Numbered from the stretch's first letter, positions 42,888 through 54,734 are shown. The stretch: DNA of 64,000 nt from Cryptomeria japonica (GCF_030272615.1 NC_081411.1:42955140-43019139), one strand, 5' to 3'. Numbers and translations: made by a program. Notes: generated from the letters alone by a model not told the origin.

Positions 42888-45620
42888 GTAATTCGTAATG
42901 CAGTCTCAATAGAATATTATATTTTATCATTTTAGTACGAGACCAATTTTGCCCATTGGTGACCTTGTGGTAATTTCAAGCAAAAAAACATTATGTTCTA
43001 GAAGAGACTCAAATTGCCGTTTTCCAAATTATCAGACTAAAGACTAAATCAAGTAAAATTGTAAGCGATATGCGCTAGAACTACCATTTATTCATCTTTT
43101 AAAGGAATGATGTACATAAGACCCAGTGGAAACTTTCCACCAGCTATACTTTGTTGTTCAATCATTTTATTTTTGAATTTGAGATAAAAGGGTTTTTGAA
43201 AGAGCCCCTACCATTTTATGTGGTTTCACAACATAAATCAAGAAAGGAACAAAATGGCTTTAAATAGATAAGGCTACAACCTAATAGTATAACTGTATAA
43301 GTACAGCTTGAAAGTAACACAAGAACACAACAAAACATTTAGAATCAGCACCAGAGTAGACCATAAAATAGAGAGCAGAAGGTAGACCAAGTGTATGGAG
43401 ACCATTCAAAGTAATCACGGCCTCTCACTTTTAAAGAGCCTGGAAATGAGAACTAATATCCTCCATAATCACAGTGATCTCAACCTTTTTACCGCCTCTG
43501 GTACAAGCCAGAGGGTCCTAAAAAAACTGCCTTTGCTAGGTTTTGACTGTTTCATTGACGGCCTTTAGGTTGTTCAAGGAATTACCAATGATCTTCTGCA
43601 TGTCTCCTTTGATCTCCTCAATGCCCTTCTCCAGCTACCCCAGTCTTTCATCCCTCATAATCAGCTGTTCATTCATATGGAGGAGCTCCCCTTGATTGTT
43701 CCATTCTTAAGAGGATGCTCTGTATCCTATTTCTGTTAAATTCAACAAAGAAGATAGGCTCTACCCCCATGATATTTTAATCATTTTTTTTGATAAAAGA
43801 CAAAATATTAATTAGAATAAAAAGGTTGCCATGATCTATAAACCTGTTCGTTATGGCAATAGATTGTGAGTCTTTTTAATTTAATGTTCAAAGAAGGTTT
43901 AACCATTATATCATTAAATTATTCTCTGGTGGTTTAAACCATTCCATAAAATGGGGCATTAGTAGAAGAGCAAACCTAAAGTACAGACACTGGGGTTAGC
44001 ACAGAAATGCAAGGAGCATCTGAGAGACCGAGAACATAGAAGCAAAGAAAGCACCAAAAAATAATGTGATTTCTACCACTGATACCAAGATAACGTACTA
44101 TGAGAAAGAACAAACTATAGGATATAACATAGAAAAAAGAGCTGTATATGACCCTCCAGTTCATTCTTAATTGAAGGGTCCTTTGTCGCCTCCTCAGCAT
44201 TGTTTTGAAATCATCATCCATTATAAAGCGTTCCAGAGTCCACACAGGCCTTGCAGCAGGTGTAAGGAGGGAATTCAAACCTTCATCTTACTGAATGCAG
44301 TCTTTCATAGAATTGGAGGCTAATTCTTGTCTCTTAGGGCAGTCTCTTAGCAGCAGCAACAGCTTGCTGCATAGCGTCCTGGAGTTGTCTTGTCTGTTTT
44401 GCAGGCCTCAATCCTTTTTGGGAAGTTTTTATGGTTTAAGTCAAATAGTTTGGGCAATCCATCAGCTTGTCCTTGCTCTTATAGAGGTTGCTGAGATAGT
44501 CAGATAGCTAATGTGGGCAATTAACAAACAGTTCATTCGGACTACCATGGAAATCCTTATCTTTCAGTTGAGCATCTAAGGTCTTGGCTACTTGCAGTAT
44601 GTCCAAATTAGCATTTGCCAGCACTGTTTGAAGTTGTTCTTTAAGATGAGATTTTGACAACCATGTGAATGCATATAATATCCACATTGTTGCCTTTTGC
44701 CATCCTAATCCATTATTCTAATCCTCGTTTTCGTTGTAATAATTATCAGAAGAATCTACCCTAGCACCTTTTCCATATTTTCTAGTTTTTTAAGCCATTA
44801 CACAAAATAAGGCATTAGTAGAAAACCAGAAGAAGACGCGATTTCTACAACTGATAGCAAAGATGATATATCATATAATAAAGAGCATTAATTGAAGGGT
44901 CCCCTGTAGACTACTCGGCATTGTTTTGAACATCAGCATCCATGTATACAACGCTTCAGATTGAATTCGCAGGCCTTGCAGCAGGTTTAAAGAAGCAGCA
45001 CAGAGCTTCAGTTTACTGAAAGTAGTGTTTCATAGAATTCGAGGCCAAATCTTGTGTCTTAGGAATTCTCTTAGCAGCAGCAACAACTTGCTGCATAGCA
45101 TCCTGGAGTAGGTTTGTTTGCTTTGCAAGCCTCAATCCTGTTTGGAAGGTTTTTATGGTTATATCAATATGTCAAACAGCTTAGGCAATCCATCAGCTTG
45201 TTGTTTCTCTTTTGGAGGTAGTTAGTTGATATAGTCAGATAGCTAAGGGCAATTAACAAATAGTTTATTCAGATTACCATGCAAATATTTTTCTTTATGT
45301 TAAGCATCTAAGGTTCTTGGCTTCTTGCAGTATGGTCGAATCAGCATTTGCCAGCAATATTTGAAGTTGTTCTTTACGCTGAGAATTTTAAAACAATCTG
45401 AATGGAAATAATATCTACATTGCTGCCCCTTTGTCATCCCAATCCATTATTTTTAAACCTCATTTTGGTGGAAATAATTATCAGAAAAAAAATTCCTACC
45501 AACTTTTCCATATTTCCTAGAATGTTTTTGGCTCAGTATCCAAGTTGCTGTATTGCTGCCTACACATTAGAATTGTCGTTGACTCACTAACACCTGTTTT
45601 ATTTTCTTCTTCACATTCAG
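42888..45620. other. long fourth intron of the TNL pseudogene with a duplicated block
   Basis: At 2.7 kb it is much longer than the matching intron of the paralogue (about 200 bp). It holds minus-strand coding-like remnants: coiled-coil sequence near 43700-43570 (QLIMRDERLG, LEKGIEEIKGDMQKIIGN) and a block with KEQLQTVLANANLDILQVAK and QDAMQQAVAAAKRL. That block is present twice, 44160-44665 and 44880-45385, about 80 percent alike. I do not recognise the protein. Both copies carry stops. Confidence 0.55.
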
Positions 45621-46744
45621 AGGCTTCCATCAGAGTCTACAATTATAAGTGGACATGCCGTGGATGGAGCCGAGTCGATTTTAAACACAAATCTTTTCTT
45701 CAGTCAGATCCTTAGTTACCAGAAACGAGAAACGAGAAACGCAACGGCAACGTGACGAGAAACGAAATATTTAAAGGTTGCATATAAGAAACGTATATAT
45801 ATATATAAAATTATAAAAAATTATTTTACATAAATGAAAAAGCATGGAGTTTTATATATATTTTCATTAAAAACTTTATTTCACATAAATAAAAAATATG
45901 AAGTTAAAGTTTCTAAAATACAAAACAATAGATATATATGCATGCAAGTTTAAAACATGACATAGAAAACTATAATCTGCATCTACTAGTTAATCCAAAG
46001 TTAAGCCATGAAACATGCAATTTCACATGCCAAAAAAAATCAGTGTGTCAATGTTAAATCAATAATAAACAATTACTTTACTGTCAAATCTGTTTAAAAC
46101 ATTTACTTTACTATCAAACCTGTTAAAAACAATTACTGTAACATTTAAAACATTTACTTTACTGTTAAAAACAATTACTTTACCCCACTTATAATGGAAA
46201 ACAATTATTTGACTGAGAAATCAAAACAATGGAAAACATATTACAAACGAATTTCGCTGCAGAAACGCCGTTAGAAACGAGAAACGCGTTTCTCCCCTTG
46301 AAACGCGAAACGACGGGAGACCGTCGCGTTTCTGGCAACTAAGGTCAGATCGATGCCGATGCAGTAAATGAAATTGATAGGAATGAACTGGGTGTGTTTG
46401 AGGTATCACTAAACATGGCAAACTCCTTGTGTGCAATCATCGTATGCAGTGTGATTCACACCCAAGTTGGCGATCAAATACAGATAACCCTTTGCCCTGC
46501 CAAATCAATAGTAACTACTATTGGCACAGGAAAATCAATAATTACAGTTGTGATTGCCGACCAAAACGAATTACACCATGCTCCACATTATCTTGCTCAA
46601 TCCTATTGGATGCCAGATATGACTTTGCGTTCTGCTAAGTTTGGTGCTGCTCAAATAAAAAAACAGTGTATATTGTCAGTACAGAAAGGCAGAGAAGCAA
46701 AAACCCTCCTCCTATTGAACAGAATTGGCCTGCTATATAAGTAA
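45621..46744 (+). pseudogene. last exon (post-LRR domain) of the TNL pseudogene, split by a MITE
   Basis: RLPSESTIISGHAVDGAESI follows the acceptor at 45620. After the MITE, sequence resumes with QIDADAVNEIDRNELGVFEV, NSLCAIIVCSVIHTQVGDQ, ITVVIADQNELHHAPHYLAQ and SYWMPDMTLRSAKFGAAQIK, ending LNRIGLLYK and a stop at 46742. It matches the last exon of the paralogue (C-JID-like domain after the LRRs). The coding frame on either side of the MITE looks open. Confidence 0.75.
45711..46343. mobile_element. 633-bp MITE with 8-bp target duplication (hAT-like by duplication length)
   Basis: GTCAGATC flanks it at 45703-45710 and 46344-46351. The ends are inverted repeats: CTTAGTTACCAGAAACG on the left, and the right end read inward is CTTAGTTGCCAGAAACG. 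Subterminal regions are dense in gaaacg words; the middle is AT-rich and non-coding. An eight-base duplication fits hAT or P-type transposases, but the terminal bases are not the usual hAT ones, so the superfamily is tentative. Confidence 0.85.
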
Positions 46745-48003
46745 GGAAGAATACTACACAATTGTTGCTATGGCTTGTACTAAAGGCTTCTTTTTGCAAT
46801 TAAGGCCACTTTGGTAGTCATTCCTATCAAGAAGTTGAATGCTGCTTGTTTTTTATTTTATTTTATTTTAAATTTAACAACATTATTGATTCTAATTAGA
46901 GAGTGCTTCCAACCTTTAAATGTATTAATTGATTATGCTCAAAAAATCTCATTCTATTTCAAAGGTTTTGTGGTTTAATGCTAAAGAAAAGCACGGGTAA
47001 AAACAAGGAACCCAAGTTTATATGATGACATAAATTTCAAACCAAAGAAAATGAAACACATCTAATTTCTAAATAATGACTGCAGTGCAGCAGGAATCAC
47101 TGCCATATGCAAGCATACAACCTAATCCAAGATACATATTTATAATTTATGTGACCCAGAATACTGAATCAGTAATTGTATTTGCTTCCAGAATGCATTT
47201 GTGCCAACTCTGGAACAGGGGAGTCCCTGAAATGACTACAACACCCCTCAGGCAAATATACAGATTTTCAGACTTCGACACTATGCAAATCACAGAACCA
47301 ATATCTATTTCAAACATCTACAAGTAAATAAGAATAAAGATTAATGAATGGTTGAGAAAATACATCTCTAAGTCTCTAAGTCCCACATAGCCAGAGTCCG
47401 CAATTCACCAAAAGTACATTAGTGAGTCCATAATTTCTGGCCTCAAGGTGTTCCATGATGCACCGAGCAGTATATCCTATGGCAAAAATGTTGTGTAAGT
47501 TATTTCAAATATCAATGGCCTGTGTGAAGACAATTATATAAATTGCCATTGCAGATTTTTTTCCATTGGCAGAAATGTTGTGTAAGTTATTTCTAACCTC
47601 ATCCTCATTTAAGATATAGTTTTCTGCCGCCAGCTTTGTTCGAGTTGAGTTATAAAAGTTGAAGAAAGTCCTGGCAAGCTGTAGAGAACATCAAGCTCTG
47701 GGGTAGTGAACAGGTTATAATGCTCTGCCATTTCACGCCACAAAGTGGAATAATCTTCTTTGTACAATGAACGGAGATTTTTGTCTAGAGAAACATCTCC
47801 TTCTTGTTCAAGAAAAATAAATTACAAAATGACTCCATAAAACAATGAATTCATACAGATTCTTACAGGAATTGATACATATTAGCCAAGAAAATTTCAG
47901 CCTCCAACTTCCAAGAACCTAATTTGACTTCAAAACAAGTTGAGAGCGATTTTTGATTGTTTTGGTACTCATCGAATTGGAACTATTTCTCCTTACTTCT
48001 GTT
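46745..48003. other. intergenic, with an exon-like remnant at about 47600-47830
   Basis: It is mostly AT-rich without genes. On the minus strand, 47830-47690 gives GDVSLDKNLRSLYKEDYSTL and WREMAEHYNLFTTPELDVLY. An acceptor-like tctacag then leads into LARTFFNFYNSTRTKLAAEN and YILNEDE. It could be two small exons of a host gene fragment; I do not recognise it. The frame at 47076-47327 has no supporting feature. Confidence 0.35.
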
Positions 48004-48107
48004 AAGGAGAAAATCCCATAACAGGGATATTAATGTTAGCTTGACCTTATTCTCTAAGGAGAAAATCCCATAACAGGGATATTAATGTTAGCTTGACCTT
48101 ATTCTCC
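48004..48107. repeat. 52-bp tandem duplication
   Basis: Two nearly perfect adjacent copies begin aaggagaaaatcccataaca and end accttattctc. Confidence 0.88.
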
Positions 48108-48331
48108 AAGAAGTATTCTTGTTGATATTTTAAGCTCTAATACTAAATACAAATAATTTAAAGATAACGAAGCATTACCTGTAAACTCAGTAATTTGCAT
48201 TCCTCGAGAGGCTCAAATTTAGATGTTAGGTTTGCTATAGCCGCGCCATCCATTCCGAGTACATTATATCTCCCACCCACCTCCGGCAAGGTGGCCTAAC
48301 TATTGTCGGGTGGAGGGAATCATAGTCGCGG

Positions 48332-48475
48332 CTATTCTGGTTCTAAAATGGATCTTTTGTACAGCATGATAGCTACGTGTTAGTCAATCGCAATCATTTA
48401 TTGCAAAATCCACGATGTAAAACATGTGACTAACAGTGTTAGTCAATCCGTACTGCCATTTTGAAGCCAGAATAG
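48332..48475. mobile_element. 144-bp foldback, MITE-like
   Basis: The left end ctattctggttctaaaatgg and right end ccattttgaagccagaatag are inverted repeats with two differences. The loop holds two copies of gttagtcaatc. No clear target duplication was seen. A second inverted pair, tatagccgcg/cgcggctat, lies just left at 48236-48335. Confidence 0.55.
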
Positions 48476-48499
48476 ATACATCTGAAAATCATAAGGTCC

Positions 48500-48815
48500 T
48501 GGAGTTATTGCTTCTTGCTCTCAGTTCGCACCATAAATGATTGATCGCGTTGATTGATAGCACCATCCATCGAATGGATAGCCTGGTTGTTGCTAAAGTA
48601 AAGCAAAGAAGGTTGATCTCGATCTATAGATGTATCCTGGCAATAATAGAAACTGTTTTGATTCGAACCGCTCGTGAGCTCACCCGCATATGGATATAGA
48701 AGGGGAGGCGGGTGGGAAATGAAGGCTCAACTCGACCTATCGTGTTGTCCCTATTCGAACCAGTCGCTCGATCCATCCATTCGATCGATCGAACCAAGGA
48801 ACCATGTCTTTCTTC
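48500..48815. other. stretch with organelle-like composition (possible NUMT)
   Basis: This piece is more GC-balanced than its surroundings and has the look of plant mitochondrial intergenic DNA, for example gaaggggaggcgggtgggaa and tcgatcgatcgaaccaagga. This is an impression only, with no comparison made. Confidence 0.25.
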
Positions 48816-49012
48816 CCTTCCCTAACATAGCATACGTTGTCTCTGAAAATCTTGGTGCAGCTGTCTTGCTTAGTGGATCTGGTGTCACTGACTTTGGATT
48901 AAGTTTCCTTACCATGGGAGGAGGTTTAGAAAAGTTCCTTGGATTCTCAGAGGCTGAAGCCAAATCATTGGAAGCTGGAGATTTCAGGGGCTGCACATGT
49001 ACCTACCACTAA
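48674..49012 (+). CDS. short open frame, 112 residues, unrecognised
   Basis: The last part, YVVSENLGAAVLLSGSGVTD then FGLSFLTMGGGLEKFLGFSE and AEAKSLEAGDFRG, reads like real protein with a small hydrophobic stretch. The first 45 residues look like translated non-coding DNA. It may be an exon or gene fragment whose true start is near 48815. No function is suggested. Confidence 0.3.
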   Translation: MSSPAYGYRRGGGWEMKAQLDLSCCPYSNQSLDPSIRSIEPRNHVFLPFPNIAYVVSENLGAAVLLSGSGVTDFGLSFLTMGGGLEKFLGFSEAEAKSLEAGDFRGCTCTYH

Positions 49013-49084
49013 AAAAGCAGCAGTTTGCAGTTGATTTGAACTTTCAAGATTTCAGACACTGGCATGAGTGAAATAGTACTCATA

Positions 49085-49365
49085 CATCAGCAAGAGAAGA
49101 CAACATCTACGGATACCAAAAAGACTTATATTAAAAAACAAAAGCAGCTCTCCAAAATTCAAACTCATGTAGACTTGTTTGTATCACAGAGAAAACCCGG
49201 CATACTTGTACATATTGGGGAAAAGGAACAAACAAGATATATGCCAACATCAGCAAGAGAAGAAGACATCTATGGATAAAAAGAAAACTTATATTAAAAA
49301 ACAAAAGCAGCTCTCCAAAATTCAAACTCATGTAGACTTGTTTGTATCACAGAGAAAACCCAGCA
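49085..49365. repeat. tandem duplication with period of about 164 bp
   Basis: catcagcaagagaag and caaaagcagctctccaaaat recur at a fixed offset (49085 and 49249; 49140 and 49300). The second copy is shorter. Lys-rich frames here follow from the duplicated sequence. Confidence 0.75.
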
Positions 49366-49379
49366 GTCTCGAGGTAGAT

Positions 49380-52020
49380 CCTAAGTAAATAAGCATATTA
49401 TCCACTTGATGGACATGGTTTAATTAAAACAGAAATAATGTGATATGCTCTCAGTGAAAGCAGGTCAGTTATATTACTGTTCAAATTGTCAGTCGCATTT
49501 TAGGATTTAAGGGATTATATTTTAAGCAAAACCAACCTGCAAAGAACGGTGTTGCAGATAAAGACTTGTAAAACGTTCAAATCCTAAGTTTTTCTCCATA
49601 GTAGTAGATGAGAAAACACTAGCGGAAATCAATACAAGCCCTACAACAGACACTTGCCTCCATAGATGCCCAGCAGGGAACCTTCGAAAAGATTTGCAGC
49701 CCTAAAGAAGAGACAACCAAAATTAGAAACCCATCATAAAAAATCGCTGCTCGTTTTTCATTTGTCAGAAGATTTTTTCCCAAAATTTGTAAATCGAAAA
49801 AGTCAATATTATGGATCGAATGTGTTTTTGGTAGTTTTGCTTATAGGCTATGAATACCGTTAAGATTGCTCTTTCAAAAGTGTATAATATTTGAAATATT
49901 TAAGAGGCGGCAATTTCGTCTGAATTGAATGGAGATATTTTTTGAATTATTTTAATTTATCAATCATAGAAGAGAGTTCTAGTATTGTTTGGCTTAAGTG
50001 TGATAGGGGAAGGGTATCAGGTGGACATAGCTAACTTTGCGTACATAGAAGGATCTTGCTTTTGGGTAGTGATGATGTACGCTGTGGAAATCGTTATGTA
50101 TCGAAAGGTCAAAAAGTGGTCATTTCAAAGTGTCTACCCATACATGAACTATGTTATCTATTGGTACTCTTCCCCTAATAAAGGGCAAAAAAGTAGAAAA
50201 ATTATCCAGTATTGGTACATGTGATATTCACTACTTCTTTGGGTTCTTTTAAAATCTCCTCGGGGGTTGGGTTGACAAAAAGGTGTCCACTATTGAAACT
50301 ATGTCCACTCCCGGCCTTGTATAAGGCAGAGATTAATGTTTTCAATATCACTGATCTGAATTAATTGCTCTTTTACAAATTATTGAGACAGTTTAAGCTA
50401 TAGTTAAATTATAATTGTATGTTTTTTATTTTATTAAAGTGAATTTTTGAAAAAATTTAAGCATTTTCTGATTGGTTGTTGGAATTTTGCTGGGGTTTTT
50501 TAAATAAAAAAATAAGATTAAAAAATGATGAAAGAATGACCTAAATTAAAAGCCATGTTATAATATTTATTAATATATGTACAATTTCTTAATAGCAGCA
50601 TTAACATCGCAGCTGGGATTTAGGAATGCCAGCTCACTCTTAATGTTTATGGCATGTTCATTAATTTCAGCCAGTGTTTCTTCATTCTCGTCTGCACTCT
50701 TAATGTTTGTGGCAATCGGTGTTAATGTTTTTGATGTGCATTAATTTCAGTCAGTGTTTCTTCATTCTCCTTTGACATGCTTGCTCAAGGTTTTCACATT
50801 ATTTCTGTGGGTTTTGCTTTCAGTTGTTGTAGGGATTTGAAATTAATCATAGGTAAAACTTATCTTTGATATTTTCTTAAATATAGCTTTTTTTTTTTGG
50901 TCGGTAAAGGCTAAGTCAAATTTTATATTAATTTTGAGAAAATATATATAAGCCAAATTTTATATTAATTTTGAGAAAATACATATGATTATCACAGTAT
51001 TTCAAAGGATTCAAAAAAGCTCTGTAATTTGTTTCATTTTCAAGATTTTCTAATTCTTTGATCTCTATGATCTAGTTTTTGTCAAAGCCACTGAATGCAC
51101 AAGTGCAGAGAGAGAACAGGAAAATATTAATAGCAGAAATAACTAGTCTAGAGTCTAAGAAGATAACTAGGTAAGCATCAAAACTCTAACATGTTTTATC
51201 AAACCTGTAATATAGACCTTAATACGAACCACCTTTGAATCCCTTAAACAATGAGGTTTATTATATCCTTTTCAGCTCTGTACTTTTGAGCTTTATGTTG
51301 CTAATGATTGCTTGTTAGGATTTTATTTTATTGCTTGTTGTCGTTGCCATTGCAGTTTGTGTTTTGTGGCCGGAATGTTCTAGAACGGCTCCATGTTCAC
51401 CATGTTTTTGGCCAATGTTTGAATTCCAACAAATTAGGCCGAAATTTGAGTCTGGATATTTATTTGCCCATCATTTAACTTGAGTTTTTTAATTCTCGTT
51501 CCTCAACAACTTTCGTCAAAATCGAATCTGTAACTACTTTCGTACTGAAAAAGCATGTTAATAGAAGGCTTTGATCGAAACTGTTTGGAAGGTCCAATAC
51601 CACCAAATATTAGCTCGTTACTAAACCTAGGTGAAATGTAAGATTCTATAATTTGATATTTGGGAGGTGTAATTTGTAACAACAATTAGGAATTCTCTAA
51701 TTAGTAGATAATTTTTTGTTTTGTTTTTCACATGTTTGAGGCATCTTTAGTTGGAAAGAGTTTTTCTCTTTATTTCACCTGAAACGTTCCCCGTTTTTTA
51801 TTGCGGTTTCTGCTATGTTTTGTTATGCTCCTCCACAAGATACATGTGATGTCTCTATTGCAGAACAACACATGCCAAAAACGGTGATAAAAAACCTTCA
51901 TAAGCGACCAAATCGTATGGCTCGTGCCATCACAGCCTGTTACCACACATGCTCAACACTCCATTACCCACCTATATTTTGTAAATCTCTATTTACAGAC
52001 AAAAAAATTGTTTAATATTT
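49380..52020. other. intergenic AT-rich sequence, no gene seen
   Basis: Only short chance frames are present. A roughly 90-bp imperfect tandem pair containing ttaatttcagccagtgtttc/ttaatttcagtcagtgtttc lies at about 50620-50770. An approximate pair around taagtcaaattttatattaa occurs near 50910 and 50950. Confidence 0.6.
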
Positions 52021-52025
52021 TGTAA

Positions 52026-52307
52026 ATGAGAGTAGATAAATTAAAAATATTTGTAAATGACAGCAACTTTGATTTCATGACTGAACAGGGAGCTCTCACA
52101 AATTTGAGCCATCTTGAAATCCCCACTTACTTTGACCGGCCACCAGAATACCTTGAGCAGATACTCAAAACGTGTGGCCTGTTGAATATTGACATTATGA
52201 ACAGGGATTCAGGGGCCTCGTTTCTATTTTCGCCCAGTCTGGTCCCATTAATGGCCCAAATTTACAATTCAAAAACTATAACTACAGAAATCTTAGAAGA
52301 TCCATAA
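52026..52307 (+). CDS. leucine-rich exon-like frame, 93 residues, gene remnant
   Basis: After an acceptor-like tgaacag at 52088, the frame reads GALTNLSHLEIPTYFDRPPE, YLEQILKTCGLLNIDIM and ASFLFSPSLVPLMAQIYN, stopping soon after. The pattern suggests a leucine-rich repeat or F-box/RNI-type last exon. No neighbouring exon was found, so it is probably a fragment. Confidence 0.35.
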   Translation: MRVDKLKIFVNDSNFDFMTEQGALTNLSHLEIPTYFDRPPEYLEQILKTCGLLNIDIMNRDSGASFLFSPSLVPLMAQIYNSKTITTEILEDP

Positions 52308-52843
52308 TAATGTCTTCAACGTTTCACAAGTCTTACTATGTTTTTTGATTTTGGATAGATTCCACCAATGTCAAGGATCCTTATGTTCCCTAAAACTGAA
52401 AAAAAAAAAAGCAATTCTCATACGTCCCTGATACCCATCCTGCGCTCCCTGCAACAGTGTATCAGCTTAAGTCAGCTTAAGTTCTTTTTTACCAATAACT
52501 AATGGGTACTTCAAAAAATGTTTCCTTTTATAAAAACTTCTACAGAAGCATAAATTTTGTGACATTAGTTTTAATGCAAATCTACAATAATGAAAAATAA
52601 TTCCCATAAGTATAATCTGTATCCATCAAAAAGAACACAATATGCATTTTATTACCAAAAAGATTCTGCAATGGGTATATAAATTGTATCGGATTTCCAA
52701 ACTAACCCTAAATATCTAACATGGATCTAGTTATCCAATTTGAGCAACCCTTCATGAACTAGAGGGTACATTTGCTTGTCAACCCAGGAATGTGTACTTG
52801 AAAAGGGTTGGCATTATGTGTGTACTATGAGAGACTCTAAGAT

Positions 52844-53180
52844 ATTCTATCAATTGTGTATAGGAAATAAACTCAAAGAAATAAATTAAATTGAAAGCAT
52901 AAATGTGCTAAAAAGTGAATCTAAGTATAAGCAGTTGTTGAAGGAAACTATGTAAGTGGCCTTTGCTTGGGTAATACAATCTGCTACTTCTATTAAAATC
53001 TTTATTGCTACATTCTATCAGTTGTGTATAGGAAATAAACTCAAAGAAATAAATTAAATTGAAAGCATAAATGTGCTAAAAAGTGAATCTAAGTATAAGC
53101 AGTTGTTGAAGGAAACTATGTAAGTGGCCTTCGCTTGGGTAATACAATTTGCTACTTCTATTAAAATCTTTATTGCTACA
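52844..53180. repeat. 168-bp tandem duplication
   Basis: Two adjacent copies begin attctatca(a/g)ttgtgtatagg and end tttattgctaca; they differ at only a few bases, so the event is recent. Confidence 0.9.
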
Positions 53181-54300
53181 TTATCATGATACAACTTTCT
53201 AATAATCTAATATATATGCTAATTGACTTTCTAGAACAATATATAATATGTGTCCTTTCATTTTTCTAAACAAAAAAGAGGATTATTCTTCTAAGTGACT
53301 ACAAAACAATGACTAGGGAGTAGAGTCTTATTACAACTTGTCATCTTACTAATTGGAAAAGAGTTTGTTTGGACTCTTTTATGAAAAAGATGACTTGTTA
53401 ACTCCTTTATCAATCTAGGTTCAACAATGTGACATTTAGAAAGTACAAGAATGTAGATTTAAAATATATTATCCAAAGGGTTTACACCCTTACATAGTTC
53501 ATTAAGTTAAATTGTGCCAAAGGGATCCATTAAACTATACAATGTTCCTATAGGTCATGGATAAAATTATCAACACAAAAATAATATATTGAACCCACAT
53601 GAGTTAAGACTCTATTCAAACACATGCACATATAATAGTATGAACTCTAAAGAAATCAAAGTCCATTCACTTCTCTTAAATGATATTCAAAAACACATTA
53701 TTGATTGGATAGAAATTATTTTTTCAGTAATAATACAAAACAATATCAAAATCTTAAATTTACCTATCATGTTTACATAATAATAATCATAATTCTATCA
53801 TACAATTATCTATCAAATAGATATAAAGGCAAAAAATTGCATTATAATTAGTAATTGTCATTTAATTGTTCTTAGTTGGCAAAGATAAATATCATAACTA
53901 ATTCTATCTTTAACTTAATATATATCTAAACACATATTTACAAAATCAAATCATTATGACTTAATTGAACATCATCATTAGATACAAAATTAGTAATATT
54001 TTTTAATTTGTTTAGGGACATGTTATGGAAAATCTTATCATGCTCTTATTTCTTCTAAGAATACACCTCACAAGGTCTTGGGGGAAACCTATAGGCTCTT
54101 ATACTTATCACTACTCGAAGACATAAGACCATAGTTCTCAACACACAAAAATCGATTATTTTTGTTTATATAAGTGTAGAGCTATTCTCATGTACATTAA
54201 CACCAAGATAAAGCGTGATGATTGAAACTCTAAATTTTCAACTACATTTGTAGCTCGAGAAGGTAGTATTCATGATGATGGATCACTTTTTATTGGGTCA
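53181..54300. other. AT-rich intergenic sequence, nothing recognised
   Basis: Base composition is strongly AT. Frames are short and without motifs. No repeat boundaries were seen. Confidence 0.6.
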
Positions 54301-54734
54301 AATTCATATAGTTTAGATATATTAATTGGAGTGTGAGCTCAAAACAATCTAATTTGAATTCAACCTCAAGATAGAAGGTAAAGGCGATTTCTCGTACATA
54401 CGAGAATGCGTGTATGGGAATACGTGTACAAGAAGAAGATTACGATAATATTCCTTTAGGGTTAGGGTTATTCTTTGTTAGCCAACTTTATATGTTGCCC
54501 TATTATTACATGTTATAAGCGGTTGAAATGCGTAAGGCATTGTAATGGTGTTGTACTGATTTATTGGATAATAAGAAAAGATTGGATGACTATGTTTTGT
54601 GGATGTAGCTCATCTTGGGTGAACCACGTTAAATCTCTGTGTTATTGGTGTTATGCATTTTTCTTCATCTTTTGTGTTTGTATATGCATATAATTGTTAA
54701 TTTATATTTGCTCCATATCTACTAAACCCTAACA
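54300..54734 (+). mobile_element. copia-type solo LTR candidate
   Basis: The segment ggatgtagctcatcttgggt followed by gaaccacgttaaatctctgt is the typical R-U5 word of plant copia LTRs. It ends ctactaaaccctaaca at 54734. The left end was not fixed. No internal element sequence adjoins it. Confidence 0.5.

Larger units (their letters stand above)
39006..46744 (+). pseudogene. TIR-NB-LRR (TNL) disease-resistance pseudogene
   Basis: Five exons can be placed by splice sites and by comparison with the minus-strand paralogue at 60700-63697: TIR 39006-39545, NB-ARC 39989-41148, LRR start about 41284-41560, LRR about 41758-42887, post-LRR about 45621-46744. TNLs sense pathogen effectors in the cytoplasm or nucleus and signal through TIR NADase activity. 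Damage includes a frame change at the end of exon 1, loss of one G in the P-loop (run at 40166-40170), a TAG at 40730 where the paralogue has Trp, and frame losses around 41020, 41349 and 41774. There are also insertions in the LRR and last exons. A full-length receptor cannot be made; a TIR-only product could be. Confidence 0.85.
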
